64,000 bases of DNA from NCBI GenBank assembly GCA_947627115.1, contig CANQUQ010000001.1, positions 248,001 to 312,000 of the forward strand, in the 5' to 3' direction. Positions within the stretch are counted from its first letter, which is position 1. Every line of letters begins with the position of its first letter. Positions 46,984 to 56,835 of this stretch are shown in pieces. A model generated the notes under the pieces. The model was not told the DNA's origin. It made no database searches and saw nothing but the letters and a program-made list of their open reading frames with translations. A program made the position numbers and the translations under genes. Origin of the DNA: an uncultured Acetatifactor sp. Its GTDB lineage: Bacteria; Bacillota; Clostridia; Lachnospirales; Lachnospiraceae.

Positions 46984-48918
46984 TCAGGCATCCGGCTCCT
47001 GGATTTTGTTGAGTCCCTGCATTTTGACGATTGCCTGCGCTTCCTCTGTCAGATCGGATATGGAAGGAATGCTTCCCACCACGTTGTCTACCAGCCAATC
47101 CATTGTAATAAGATCCATGGGCTGCATGACCTGATCGGCCTGATTCATGACGGTTCCGTCCTGTGCACAGAGCTCGCCGGAAAAAGGAATCAGGGTATCC
47201 GAACAAATATTATTGCGAAGCAGATCTACCAGCCGTCTGGTGCCCGACGGCAGATTCTGAGAGCAGATCAGATCTACCACGCCGGACGACATACCCCAGA
47301 AGTAGTTGATCGCACGGCTTCCCGTGGCGGCATCTCCGTCCTTCCATGTGCCGTTCAGCACGGTACGGACAATTTTCTCGTAGAGCTTGCCCCAGTGCCA
47401 GGTAGTCATGGCCAGATTGTCCGGGACTTCCCCGCCCAGACGGTACAATCCGAAATGCCGAGACGCCGTAACGGGCGACACATTATCTTTGTCCATGATA
47501 TAGTTGATTTCCGGATCATCGGTAATCCGCACCCGTTCCTTCAGCGTGTTCCAGTCCAGATAGATCTTGGCATGGGGATTGACCATTCTGGCTCCCAGTG
47601 CAAAGGCATTGATATTTGCGGCTCTCCCGTAGATGGGATAGTCCGCGATGTAGCCGATCTTATTCGTGGTGGTCAGGGAACCGGCAATGGCGCCCGCCAG
47701 AAATTTTGCTTCGTACATTCTGGCATGATAGGTCCGCAGCGTCGGGTGGGACGTATTGAGAGAGCAGTTCAGGACCTTTATGTCCGGATAATTTGCCGCA
47801 ATTTTCAAGCTGGCAGATATCATCACCGCGCTGGTGGTGAAAAGAAGAGTATTGCCCTCCCTGATGGCCTGTTCCATTTTTTCCAGATCGTTCTCACCGG
47901 CCACAACGTTCTCGAACCGCGTCGTCTCTACCTGACCGGGAAAAATATTTTCCAGGTACAGCCGCCCCAGCTCATGGCTGTAGGTCCAGCTGGAGGTCCT
48001 GTGGGTCTTCTCATAAAAGAACGCGATCTTGACCTTGCTTGCATTGTCCGGAAGGATCAGATTGAGCAAATTCTTATGCCGGTTGATTGTTCCGCTCCCC
48101 TTGGGCGGTTCCATGGACAGCTCAATGGTCCGGTCTTTCGTCAGCACCACAAATTCGTCCCAGACCTTGGCCAGATTGTTCTTGATCTCCTGGGCCGTCT
48201 TCTGCTTGGTCTCCTGGTATCCGTAGACGGTGATAAAGGCCAAAAGAGCGTCGCCCACGGTGATCGGGAGCTTGCCGCCGCCCTTTTCCTCAAAGGCCTT
48301 GCGGAAACGGGCGTAGACGGAGTTAAATTCCAGGCGGTCGTCGGACGACCATTTTTCTCCTTTGGGGGTGCCGATCTGTTTCAAAAGACTGGCAAACCTG
48401 CCCTTCTCACTGAAATTGATATAATTTACCTTCGTGACCTCATAGAAATCCAAAAATTCATAATATATTTGATTTTCCTTTGAATCCGTGCGCTTGGGCA
48501 CCACCCGGATCACCGTGCAGGGCACGCTGTAGGCATCCAGATATTTCAGGACGCTGACGCGCTTATTTCCCTCCAGCACATAAAAACGGTTCATGAATTC
48601 ATATACCTTCACGGAATCCCTCAGTCCCTCCTCCTGCAGGGAGGTGCACAGCTTGATCCACTTGCTGCCGAACTCCGAGTTCGCAGGCAAAAGGGGCATA
48701 AAATTAGCCGCAAAGGCATTGGTCCGGCCTCTGGTCCTCGTCCCCACGATCAACTCCAGAGGGACCTCGCACAGCCCCAGATTCACTTCATATTCCACAT
48801 TTACATAAGACAGTATCTCATCTAAAGCCGGCAGATAGGGATAATTGCCCTTCTGCAGGCGGGCGCGATATTCTTTTTGTCCTGCCTTCAGGGCATTGGT
48901 GTATTCTTCATATGACAT
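46984..48918 (-). CDS. Cytoplasmic ParB-like/BMP (PnrA-type) ligand-binding fusion protein
   Basis: No signal peptide; MNRFYVLEGNKRVSVLKYLDAYSVPCTVIRV resembles ParB/Srx; VKIAFFYEKTHRTSSWTYSHELGRLYLENIFPG...YEAKFLAGAIAGSLTTTNKIGYIADYPIYGRAANINAFALGARMVNPHAKIYLDW is BMP-like. Confidence 0.8.
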   Translation of the reverse strand: MSYEEYTNALKAGQKEYRARLQKGNYPYLPALDEILSYVNVEYEVNLGLCEVPLELIVGTRTRGRTNAFAANFMPLLPANSEFGSKWIKLCTSLQEEGLRDSVKVYEFMNRFYVLEGNKRVSVLKYLDAYSVPCTVIRVVPKRTDSKENQIYYEFLDFYEVTKVNYINFSEKGRFASLLKQIGTPKGEKWSSDDRLEFNSVYARFRKAFEEKGGGKLPITVGDALLAFITVYGYQETKQKTAQEIKNNLAKVWDEFVVLTKDRTIELSMEPPKGSGTINRHKNLLNLILPDNASKVKIAFFYEKTHRTSSWTYSHELGRLYLENIFPGQVETTRFENVVAGENDLEKMEQAIREGNTLLFTTSAVMISASLKIAANYPDIKVLNCSLNTSHPTLRTYHARMYEAKFLAGAIAGSLTTTNKIGYIADYPIYGRAANINAFALGARMVNPHAKIYLDWNTLKERVRITDDPEINYIMDKDNVSPVTASRHFGLYRLGGEVPDNLAMTTWHWGKLYEKIVRTVLNGTWKDGDAATGSRAINYFWGMSSGVVDLICSQNLPSGTRRLVDLLRNNICSDTLIPFSGELCAQDGTVMNQADQVMQPMDLITMDWLVDNVVGSIPSISDLTEEAQAIVKMQGLNKIQEPDA

Positions 48919-49011
48919 ACCGCATCGACCTCTTTTCCTTATGACTCTTCTATTCTCTCTTCTTTCAGTCCCCTATCATAATACCATTTCAGAGGTTCGT
49001 CAACAAAAAAG

Positions 49012-50364
49012 TCAATAAATATTGGCAGGCTCCTCTCTTCTTTTTCCCCATTCCCCGGACCGGTAGAATGCGATGGAGAGAATCGTGGCGACCGTCCAGC
49101 CGATGGGCCAGGCACACCATATCCCCGTCTCTTCCAGGACCGTCCTTGAGAGGACGATGGCCAGACTGACGCGAAGAATCAGGTCGGTAAATGTAGATAT
49201 CATGAACTTTGTCATCATGCCGGCCCCCCGCAGGATACCGTCAGCCGCCAGCTTCGCCGACACGATAAAGTAAAAGGGGGAAAGGATCCGCAGGAACAAA
49301 ATACCTGTGCGCATGGCTTCCGGTGTGGGCGCGTCGATGAAAAAGTGCAGCAGACCGGCGCCTCCGAAAAAGTACAGAAGACAGAGCGGCAGACACAGGA
49401 TCCAGACCAGCTTCAGTCCCCCGGCAAATCCTGCCCGGATACGCGACAGCTTATTTGCCCCCAGATTCTGCGCCGTGTAATTGGAGATTCCGTTTCCCAG
49501 CGTCGTCAGGGAGGTGATCACAAGGTTATTCAGCTTGACTGCCGCGGAGTATCCCGCCACCACAGCAGTTCCGAAGCCGTTGATCACGCCCTGAATAATA
49601 ATATTTCCCACGGAGATAAAGCTCTGCTGAAGAATGCTGGGCACGGCGATGGATGCAAATTTTTTCAGGATCGGGACGGAGAACAGAGGGACCCTTTCTT
49701 CCGTCCTGAATGCTCTCAGACGGCGCAGTACCACCGCCACCGCCAGAATACAGCTGACTCCCTGACAGAGAAAAGTCGCCACTGCCACACCGGCGACGCC
49801 CATTTGAAAGACTTTTACGAACAGGATGTCCACCGCTATGTTGGAGGTGGAGGAAATTGCCAGAAAGAAGAACGGCGTCCTGGAGTCTCCCAGCGCGGAA
49901 AAAATTCCGGTGGCAATATTATAGAAGAAAACGAACGGCAGTCCCCAGACGTATATTTTCAGATACAGCTGCGAGTCTGCGAAAATGCTGTCGGGCGTCC
50001 GGATCGCCTGCAGAAGACCCTTCGAGAAGACGATGCCTGCCGTCATCAGAACGGCGCAGAGGACGGCGCTGGAAATGATCGCCGTGTAGACGGCGGTCTT
50101 CATCCGATCATATTCCTTCGCTCCGAAATACAGTGACACTATGACAGAACATCCGATATTGCAGCCAAAGGCAAACGCAATAAATATCAAGGTGATCTCG
50201 TAGCTGTTCCCCACCGCGGCCAGCGCGCTCTCGCCGATAAATTTCCCCGCGACCCAGCTGTCCGCAATGTTATAAAGCTGCTGGAACAGCACGCTTCCGA
50301 AAAGCGGCAGACAAAATTTCCACAATACCGTCTCCGGCTTTCCTACCGTTAAATCCTTTGTCAT
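49012..50364 (-). CDS. MATE family efflux transporter
   Basis: VLWKFCLPLFGSVLFQQLYNIADSWVAGKFIGESALAAVGNSYEITLIFIAFAFGCNIGCSVIVSLYFGAKEYDRMK. Confidence 0.96.
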   Translation of the reverse strand: MTKDLTVGKPETVLWKFCLPLFGSVLFQQLYNIADSWVAGKFIGESALAAVGNSYEITLIFIAFAFGCNIGCSVIVSLYFGAKEYDRMKTAVYTAIISSAVLCAVLMTAGIVFSKGLLQAIRTPDSIFADSQLYLKIYVWGLPFVFFYNIATGIFSALGDSRTPFFFLAISSTSNIAVDILFVKVFQMGVAGVAVATFLCQGVSCILAVAVVLRRLRAFRTEERVPLFSVPILKKFASIAVPSILQQSFISVGNIIIQGVINGFGTAVVAGYSAAVKLNNLVITSLTTLGNGISNYTAQNLGANKLSRIRAGFAGGLKLVWILCLPLCLLYFFGGAGLLHFFIDAPTPEAMRTGILFLRILSPFYFIVSAKLAADGILRGAGMMTKFMISTFTDLILRVSLAIVLSRTVLEETGIWCAWPIGWTVATILSIAFYRSGEWGKRREEPANIY

Positions 50365-50424
50365 GATATTGTAATTGCTCCTGTTCTTAACATTTTTCCC
50401 ACGGCTTTCTCACATACCGGAAAA

Positions 50425-50453
50425 AATATAGTACATAAAATGCATTATGTCAA
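50425..50453 (-). promoter_or_regulatory. Consensus sigma-A promoter of MATE gene overlapped by a palindrome
   Basis: Minus strand TTGACA-N17-TATATT; ACATAA-N6-TTATGT palindrome at 50433-50450. Confidence 0.7.
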
Positions 50454-50538
50454 TCACAAATCCTTTTTTCTCCTGCCTGCAAAATCCTTTTTTCTCCTGC
50501 CTCTCCCTTCCTGTTCCCGCGCAAAATAGCGCTCATCC

Positions 50539-51870
50539 TCAGAAGGACCAGGACGACGTGACCGTGTTTTCATCCCGCCCGCAGATCACGATGCACTCTC
50601 TTGGCCCGTCCAGTATCCTTACGCGGCAGCTCAGGCCGCTGTAGGCGGACGTGTCCGTCCCCACGCTCTGTTCCCACACGATCTTCCCGCTTTCCGCATC
50701 GTAGATCCGTACTCTCCAGCCGCCGTCCCATTCGTTTATGTCACCCGGAATGCCTGCGGTGGCAATATATTTTCCGGTGTCGGACCCGAAAATACCGTCC
50801 TTTCCCGTATCCTCTCCCTCCAGATCCACTGTCCGGATTACCTGTCCGGTCCGGTCTGTGACCATCAGCCTTCCCGCGGCATACTGAAAATCCTCCGGGA
50901 ACCATATTTCATTCTCATATGCGATGATCTCGTCCGACAGCGCATAGCCGGACACGGTGCGGCAGTTCAGACCGCTTCCGTCCGGGTTCACAGTACCGTA
51001 GATCGGCACGGAATCCGATCTTCCCTCCGGAATTGCGATTCCGGTAAAGATCAGTCCCTCCGCATCAGAGGATGAGCTTCCCTCCCGCCCTGTAAAGCGC
51101 ACCTTTGAAGCCGAGATGTATCTAAGGCCTTTGCTCTCTGTCCCGGAATCCACATCCAGCAGCACACGGAAGGTATTTTTTTCCACGTCATATACATACA
51201 GTCTTCTTATTCCGCAGATCGCGATCTGTGTCCCGTCTTTTGAAATTGCCGCGGACATTTCATTTTCATCATATCCCTGCTCCCTTAAGAGGCCGTGCAG
51301 GTCGATACTCCTCTGCAGGCCAAGCTGCCTGTCAAAGATCCAGCACCGCAGCCCTTCTTCATTCCCGGTTACCTCCACCATGCCCGTGGCGAAATCCTGC
51401 GCCGCATACTCTGCCGAGCCGCTCTCTCCTTCCGGGACCGCTTCCGCACTGCCCGCGGTATTTTCCGAAAATTCTCCGAACAGCGCATAGCCGTCGGAAA
51501 GAGCATAAAAATCCCCAAGCTGCACCCCTTCCTCTGAAAATCGGTATTCCCCGACAATTTGATCCGTCTGCGCATCATAGAGAGAAAGGTGATCCGCACA
51601 CACAAGCAGCCTTCCGGGCCCGGCGTACTTTACGGATGTAATCTCTCCCACAAATTTACTGCTGTCGAACAGGCTTCCGGAAATATCCTCCTGCGGCGGG
51701 ACCGAGCTGTCCGTATCCTTTCTCTGCTCTTCTGTGTCCTCCGCAGGATCTGCTGATTTTAGTCCCGGACCCTCAAATGAGTCGTTTTTTCCACAGCCTG
51801 CAAGGCAGCCCAAACAGATCAGGCCAATCAGGTACAAACGATATATTTTTAATTTTATGTTTGATTTCAT
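50539..51870 (-). CDS. Lipoprotein with beta-propeller-like repeats
   Basis: LYLIGLICLGCLAGCGKND lipobox; repeated blade-like blocks (LVCADHLSLYDAQTDQIVGEYRF; IAICGIRRLYVYDVEKNTFRVLLD; WRVRIYDAESGKIVWEQSVG). Confidence 0.75.
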   Translation of the reverse strand: MKSNIKLKIYRLYLIGLICLGCLAGCGKNDSFEGPGLKSADPAEDTEEQRKDTDSSVPPQEDISGSLFDSSKFVGEITSVKYAGPGRLLVCADHLSLYDAQTDQIVGEYRFSEEGVQLGDFYALSDGYALFGEFSENTAGSAEAVPEGESGSAEYAAQDFATGMVEVTGNEEGLRCWIFDRQLGLQRSIDLHGLLREQGYDENEMSAAISKDGTQIAICGIRRLYVYDVEKNTFRVLLDVDSGTESKGLRYISASKVRFTGREGSSSSDAEGLIFTGIAIPEGRSDSVPIYGTVNPDGSGLNCRTVSGYALSDEIIAYENEIWFPEDFQYAAGRLMVTDRTGQVIRTVDLEGEDTGKDGIFGSDTGKYIATAGIPGDINEWDGGWRVRIYDAESGKIVWEQSVGTDTSAYSGLSCRVRILDGPRECIVICGRDENTVTSSWSF

Positions 51871-51897
51871 TTTCTCTTTTCTCCTTTTTTCCTGCCG

Positions 51898-53172
51898 TCA
51901 GTAATTTTCGCTGACATACAGCGACGCTCTGCTCTGAATCACATCCATGACCGCTTCCACGGACTTTTGTCCGCTGAAATATGCCTCCGCCTCCTCCGAC
52001 ACGATATTCCAGACCGTTTCGTCAAAAATGCCGCTGTATTTCATCCGGCAGAGACCGTTATATAAGGCGTCGACCTCCTCCTGTGTGGCCGGCTTCCACA
52101 TTTTTGCCTCCGGGGCATCCCCGTAAGGGTTCTGCGTCATCACCCTTTCAAATTCCTCCCTCAGAATATCCTGTCGGACGGGCAGGCAGAAATGGACATG
52201 TTTCCTCTGAAAATCCTCTTCCAGCAGAGAACGCACGAACTCCCATGCGCCGTCCTTATTTTCACATGTCCGTGAGATCCCGATGGGCATTCGCGCCGTG
52301 AGAACGGCCCTTCCGCCTGTCTCGGAGGGAAAGCCCAGCAGGGAGATCTCCTCCTCCCCGAACGCCTTCACACTGTTCACATATTCCACAAGATCCGTGA
52401 CGTAGATCCTGTCAAGCAGCACCTTCCCGCTCTGCAGACCCTCCGTCAGCTCCTTCTCTTCCATATAAACGGTCTCTATAGAATTGACAGTGGTGAGGAG
52501 CTTTCTGAATTTCTCTCCGTCAAAGGAGCAGGTGCCTTCCTCCCAGTTCACGAAATCTTCCATATCCGTGGCAAGGACTGCCCGGAGCATGCCCGTGGGT
52601 GCGAACCCCTCCACCAGGACCTCATCCGGAGAAAGGCCTTCTATCATTTGACACAGCCGGTCTACCGTCCAATCGGACGCATTTCCCACCCGATCTCTTT
52701 TTCCCGCCAAAATTTCCAAGCGGAATTCCGGCATGACCCCATAGAGACCGCCGTCCGCCTCATAGGTCTGCAGAACGCCGGGCAGCAGATCTTCTTCGGA
52801 AATCTTTTCCTCGCGATCCAGATAAGGTCGCAGGTCCTCCAGAAGTCCTTTTGAGACAAAGCTGCTCACATTGATATACGACAGATCGAACAGATCCGGT
52901 GCATTTCCGGACAGGATCTCGTTGTTAAGCTGCGCCCTTCCGGTATCGCTGTTCTCGTATTCCAGAATCTCTATCCGATATTGATCCTGGGACTGATTCC
53001 ACTCAGCGATCCACTGCTCCATTTCAAAGTCCGGAGAAAAGGTGGCATAGGTCAGAAGGATCGGTCCCTCCTGGGGCTTCTCCCCACCGCAGCCTGCCAG
53101 GACCGCCATAACTGACGCCGCAATGATCAGTACGTTCCATGAATACCGTATTTTCTGGATTTTCCTCATCAT
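51898..53172 (-). CDS. ABC-type extracellular solute-binding lipoprotein (family 1)
   Basis: IIAASVMAVLAGCGGEK lipobox; LLTYATFSPDFEMEQWIAEWNQSQDQYRIEILEY...NEILSGNAPDLFDLS...SKGLLEDLRPYLD. Confidence 0.92.
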   Translation of the reverse strand: MMRKIQKIRYSWNVLIIAASVMAVLAGCGGEKPQEGPILLTYATFSPDFEMEQWIAEWNQSQDQYRIEILEYENSDTGRAQLNNEILSGNAPDLFDLSYINVSSFVSKGLLEDLRPYLDREEKISEEDLLPGVLQTYEADGGLYGVMPEFRLEILAGKRDRVGNASDWTVDRLCQMIEGLSPDEVLVEGFAPTGMLRAVLATDMEDFVNWEEGTCSFDGEKFRKLLTTVNSIETVYMEEKELTEGLQSGKVLLDRIYVTDLVEYVNSVKAFGEEEISLLGFPSETGGRAVLTARMPIGISRTCENKDGAWEFVRSLLEEDFQRKHVHFCLPVRQDILREEFERVMTQNPYGDAPEAKMWKPATQEEVDALYNGLCRMKYSGIFDETVWNIVSEEAEAYFSGQKSVEAVMDVIQSRASLYVSENY

Positions 53173-53183
53173 AAAATAAAAAC

Positions 53184-53207
53184 CTCCCTGTTTTTTAAGA
53201 CAGGGAG
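53184..53207 (-). terminator. Terminator-like hairpin between histidine kinase and solute-binding gene; its 3' arm contains the downstream SD
   Basis: Minus strand CTCCCTGT-CTTAAAAA-ACAGGGAG-GTTTTTATTTT-ATG. Confidence 0.65.
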
Positions 53208-53246
53208 ATTATAGATCCAAAAAGTCAAATGACCGTCAAACAACTA

Positions 53247-54596
53247 TTAAGATTTTATAAAAAGCTTCGCCGCTCCGCCCGAAAGCCCTTCCCCGCTGTT
53301 AGAAAGCTCCAGCCGCCCGCCATGCTTTTTGCAGAGGATATCTGCAATGGCGAGCCCAAGTCCGCTGTGTTCCCTTTCTCCGGATGCATGTGCAAAGAAA
53401 TCGCTCTTTCTCCCAAGCAGCTCCTCCGGGAACCCCGGCCCGTCGTCGCAGATCTCGACCGTAAAGAACCGTTTCCCTGCGGTGGGGGATTCCTCTTCCA
53501 GGTCAAAGACGATTTTGACCGTCTGTCGGGCAAACCGAAGCGCGTTATTCATCAGATTTTCTGCAATACGGTACACCACGTCACAGTCCATCGTCACGGT
53601 CTGTTCGCAGGATCCCTCTGTCTCCTTTTCCTGCAGACGGCAGACCGCTTCCAGCCGAAGATCCGCCTCTTTCGCCAGTATTTCAAAATCCTCCGTCATT
53701 TTCCGGACAAATTCTGGAGCGTTTACCGGGACCGGATGAAGCTCCACGTCCTCCATTCGGTTCAGATATCTGACGGATTCCGTGTACTGGCTCAGCCTGC
53801 CTGCCGTATCCTCCATCCGACCCGCGATCGTCAAAAGCCGCTCCCCGGACAAGGTGCCTTTTTCCAGACCGATCCGCAGATATTCCGCATATCCTGCCAG
53901 AATGGCGATGGGATTGCGCAGGTCATGGGCCACGGAGGCCTGGAGCAGCCTGCGTTCCTGTGCCATATTCCACAGCGTCCTGTAATTCTCCGAGAGCACT
54001 CCGCGCATTTTCTCGAAGGAGCCGCACAGCTGTCCCATTTCGTCCCTGCTTTCGTATTTCAGGGAAAAATCCAGATTTTCGGAGGTAATGTTCTCCATCG
54101 CCCGATTCAAAAGAGCCAGCGGTTCCTTCATCTTATGACGGTAGAAGAAAAAGCCGCAGACCAGGATCCCCGCGACAGAAAAAAGGAGGGGGAGCAGAGC
54201 CGTCAAAACACCCAGGATCCGATACGCCAGCCTGCGCCTGGGACCGATCAGATCGATGCTTTTTCCCAGCTTTACTGCGGAAACCTTTAAAGAGGAAATA
54301 TCGGCCAATTCCGGCACCGGTTCCCCGTCCTCCGCCTCCGTAATCCAGGGAACCTGAAATGCTTCCTCCCCCAGAGTGACTCTGTATTCCGCGGAGCAGG
54401 TCCTGCCCTTCTCATTCTGATACTCTATTTTTAACATTACGGCGTTGGGGTCGGGCACCAGATAGTTCCGAAAAGCGACACAGCCCCAGATACCCGCCGC
54501 GGACAAAAAGGCCACGGCGGCAAACGCAGCGAGGACCGTCAGGACAAAGGCCCTGCGAAAAGAAAGATCCCTGTACTTTTTCATGAGCTTTTCCAT
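53247..54596 (-). CDS. HAMP-containing sensor histidine kinase
   Basis: MLQASVAHDLRNPIAILAGYAEYLR-like H-box (LLQASVAHDLRNPIAILAGY), N-box NLMNNALRFARQTV, CDDGPGFPEELL. Confidence 0.95.
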   Translation of the reverse strand: MEKLMKKYRDLSFRRAFVLTVLAAFAAVAFLSAAGIWGCVAFRNYLVPDPNAVMLKIEYQNEKGRTCSAEYRVTLGEEAFQVPWITEAEDGEPVPELADISSLKVSAVKLGKSIDLIGPRRRLAYRILGVLTALLPLLFSVAGILVCGFFFYRHKMKEPLALLNRAMENITSENLDFSLKYESRDEMGQLCGSFEKMRGVLSENYRTLWNMAQERRLLQASVAHDLRNPIAILAGYAEYLRIGLEKGTLSGERLLTIAGRMEDTAGRLSQYTESVRYLNRMEDVELHPVPVNAPEFVRKMTEDFEILAKEADLRLEAVCRLQEKETEGSCEQTVTMDCDVVYRIAENLMNNALRFARQTVKIVFDLEEESPTAGKRFFTVEICDDGPGFPEELLGRKSDFFAHASGEREHSGLGLAIADILCKKHGGRLELSNSGEGLSGGAAKLFIKS

Positions 54597-55276
54597 TGAT
54601 ATCCCACTCCCCAGACTGTCTCAATAAATTCCTTCCCCGCATATTCCTTCAGCTTTGCGCGGATTTTTCTCACATGCTCCTTGATCACGCCGCTGTCCCC
54701 TTCCGCGTCATATCCCCACACGGATTCGTAGATCTTATCCCGGTCGAACACCTGATTGGCATTGGTGAGAAAAAATTCGATCAGATCGAATTCCCGCCGT
54801 GAGAACGGAATTTCCGTTTCGCCGTAGAAGACCTTCCGCTCGGACAGATTCACAAGGAGAAGACCGCTGGAGAGAACGGCCTGCTTCTGCCTGCACCTTT
54901 CGTCCCGGCGCAGGTGTGCCGCGATGCGGGCCGTCAGCTCGTTCAGGCGAAAGGGTTTTGTGATGTAATCGTCTCCGCCGTACCCAAAACCGTTTATCAT
55001 GTCCTGCTCCGTCACCCGCGCCGTCAGAAAAAGAATGGGGCAGCTCACATGCTCCCGGATGCTTCTGCACAGCGCAAGACCGTCTATGCCCGGCATATTG
55101 ATATCCAGCAGGATCAGATCCGGCTCCTTTGACAATAGTTCCACCGCCCGGCCGGCATCGTTGGCGGACAGTGTCTCATACCCGCAGTCCTGTAAATGCG
55201 CTGACAGAAGCTCTGTCAGCATTATCTCATCGTCTACGATCAAAATTTTGTGCTTCATCATGGCCTCGATCCTCAT
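54581..55276 (-). CDS. OmpR-family response regulator
   Basis: HKILIVDDEIMLTELLSAHLQDCGYE...DLILLDINMPGIDGLALCRSIR...FIETVWGVGYQW. Confidence 0.96.
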   Translation of the reverse strand: MRIEAMMKHKILIVDDEIMLTELLSAHLQDCGYETLSANDAGRAVELLSKEPDLILLDINMPGIDGLALCRSIREHVSCPILFLTARVTEQDMINGFGYGGDDYITKPFRLNELTARIAAHLRRDERCRQKQAVLSSGLLLVNLSERKVFYGETEIPFSRREFDLIEFFLTNANQVFDRDKIYESVWGYDAEGDSGVIKEHVRKIRAKLKEYAGKEFIETVWGVGYQWKSS

Positions 55277-55295
55277 CGGTCTTTGAAAGACAGGG

Positions 55296-56792
55296 TCAAC
55301 CGTTGTCCTCCTGCTCCTTTAGGATATCCCATATCTTCTCCATATCCAAGCTTTTTTTCAGCTCGTCTGCCAAAATGTCATACTGACTTTGCAGGAAAGT
55401 CTCCGTATCCGTGACCGGGGACAGATCTTCGCGGGAAAGACCCCTGCGGGACAGCAGCAGCTCTTGCAGGGCCTGCGCCGCGTTCCCGTCGAACAGACCG
55501 TGAATATAGGTGCCGGCCACATTTCCCGAAACCGCTCCCTCCCCGGTACCGTCCGCAAGGGTACAAAAGGGGGCTGTGTCCTCCCGGCGGCGGGTGCGGC
55601 CCATGTGTATCTGATACCCGGAGAAGGGGACGCCGGAAAATCCGTGAAATACGCCGGACGGCGGCCGGATCACACCCTGTGACCGACATCTGGTCTTTTG
55701 CGGTTCAAATACCGTCTCTACCGGCAAAAGTCCGAGACCGGCCGTCTGTCCTCCCCGTTCCGTTTTTTCCGGATCCGAGATCCTCTCACCCAGCATCTGA
55801 TAGCCGCCGCAGATTCCGAGAATCGGCTTTCCCGCATCTGCCGCTTTTTTGACCAACGCCTCCAGACCGTTCTGCCGCATCCACTCCAGGTCTGCCATAG
55901 TGCTTTTGGTGCCCGGCAGGATCACCATGTCCGGATCGGAAAATTCACCGGCGGTACGGACATAGTTCACATGCACCGCCGGAAGTCGGGTCAGAGGATT
56001 AAAATCCGTGGCATTTGAGATCCGGGGGAACTGAATCACGGCAATCTCTATGGGTTTTCGAGATGCGTTGCCCTTTCTGACCACACTGTCCTCGTCGTCA
56101 ATATCCAGAGGTAACCAGGGAACCACTCCAATCACCGGAATTCCCGTTCTATCCTCTATCATTTTCAGGCCGGGGCGCAGTATTTCCACATCTCCCCGGA
56201 ACTTATTGACAATAATGCCCCGAATGCGCCTGCGCTGATGTTCGGGAAGGAGCATCACCGTACCGTAGATCTGAGCGAACACACCGCCCCGGTCAATGTC
56301 CGCCACAAGGAGCACGGGAGCGTCGAACATCTCGGCAATCCCCATGTTCACGAGGTCGTCCTGGTTCAGGTTGATCTCCGCCGGACTTCCTGCGCCTTCT
56401 ATGACAATGAGATCGTATGTCTCGCACAGAGCGTGGAATGCCTGCCGGATCACGCCCCTCAGACGGGGCCTGTAAGCATAGTATTCCGCCGCATTCATGG
56501 TCCCGGTCACTTCTCCGTTCACAATGACCTGACTGCCTGTATCGGAGCAGGGCTTCAGAAGAATGGGATTCATCAGCACGGAGGGTTCGATGCAGGCTGC
56601 CTGCGCCTGCACCGCCTGGGCGCGCCCCATCTCCAGTCCTTCTTTTGTGATATAGCTGTTGAGGGCCATATTCTGACTTTTAAAGGGGGCCACCGAAATG
56701 CCCTCCCCGTGAAAAATACGGCAGAGACCTGCTGCCGTCAGACTTTTTCCGGCACCTGACATGGTCCCCTGAATCATAATACGTTTTTTCAT
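55296..56792 (-). CDS. cobQ: Cobyric acid synthase
   Basis: MKKRIMIQGTMSGAGKSLTAAGLCRIFHGEGISVAPFKSQNMALNSYITKEGLEMGRAQAVQAQAA...VIEGAGSPAEINL; C-terminal GATase ILGICGGYQMLG. Confidence 0.97.
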   Translation of the reverse strand: MKKRIMIQGTMSGAGKSLTAAGLCRIFHGEGISVAPFKSQNMALNSYITKEGLEMGRAQAVQAQAACIEPSVLMNPILLKPCSDTGSQVIVNGEVTGTMNAAEYYAYRPRLRGVIRQAFHALCETYDLIVIEGAGSPAEINLNQDDLVNMGIAEMFDAPVLLVADIDRGGVFAQIYGTVMLLPEHQRRRIRGIIVNKFRGDVEILRPGLKMIEDRTGIPVIGVVPWLPLDIDDEDSVVRKGNASRKPIEIAVIQFPRISNATDFNPLTRLPAVHVNYVRTAGEFSDPDMVILPGTKSTMADLEWMRQNGLEALVKKAADAGKPILGICGGYQMLGERISDPEKTERGGQTAGLGLLPVETVFEPQKTRCRSQGVIRPPSGVFHGFSGVPFSGYQIHMGRTRRREDTAPFCTLADGTGEGAVSGNVAGTYIHGLFDGNAAQALQELLLSRRGLSREDLSPVTDTETFLQSQYDILADELKKSLDMEKIWDILKEQEDNG

Positions 56793-56835
56793 ATGAACCT
56801 CCGTTTTTCCTCCGCAGGACGGCAATCGCGGCAGA

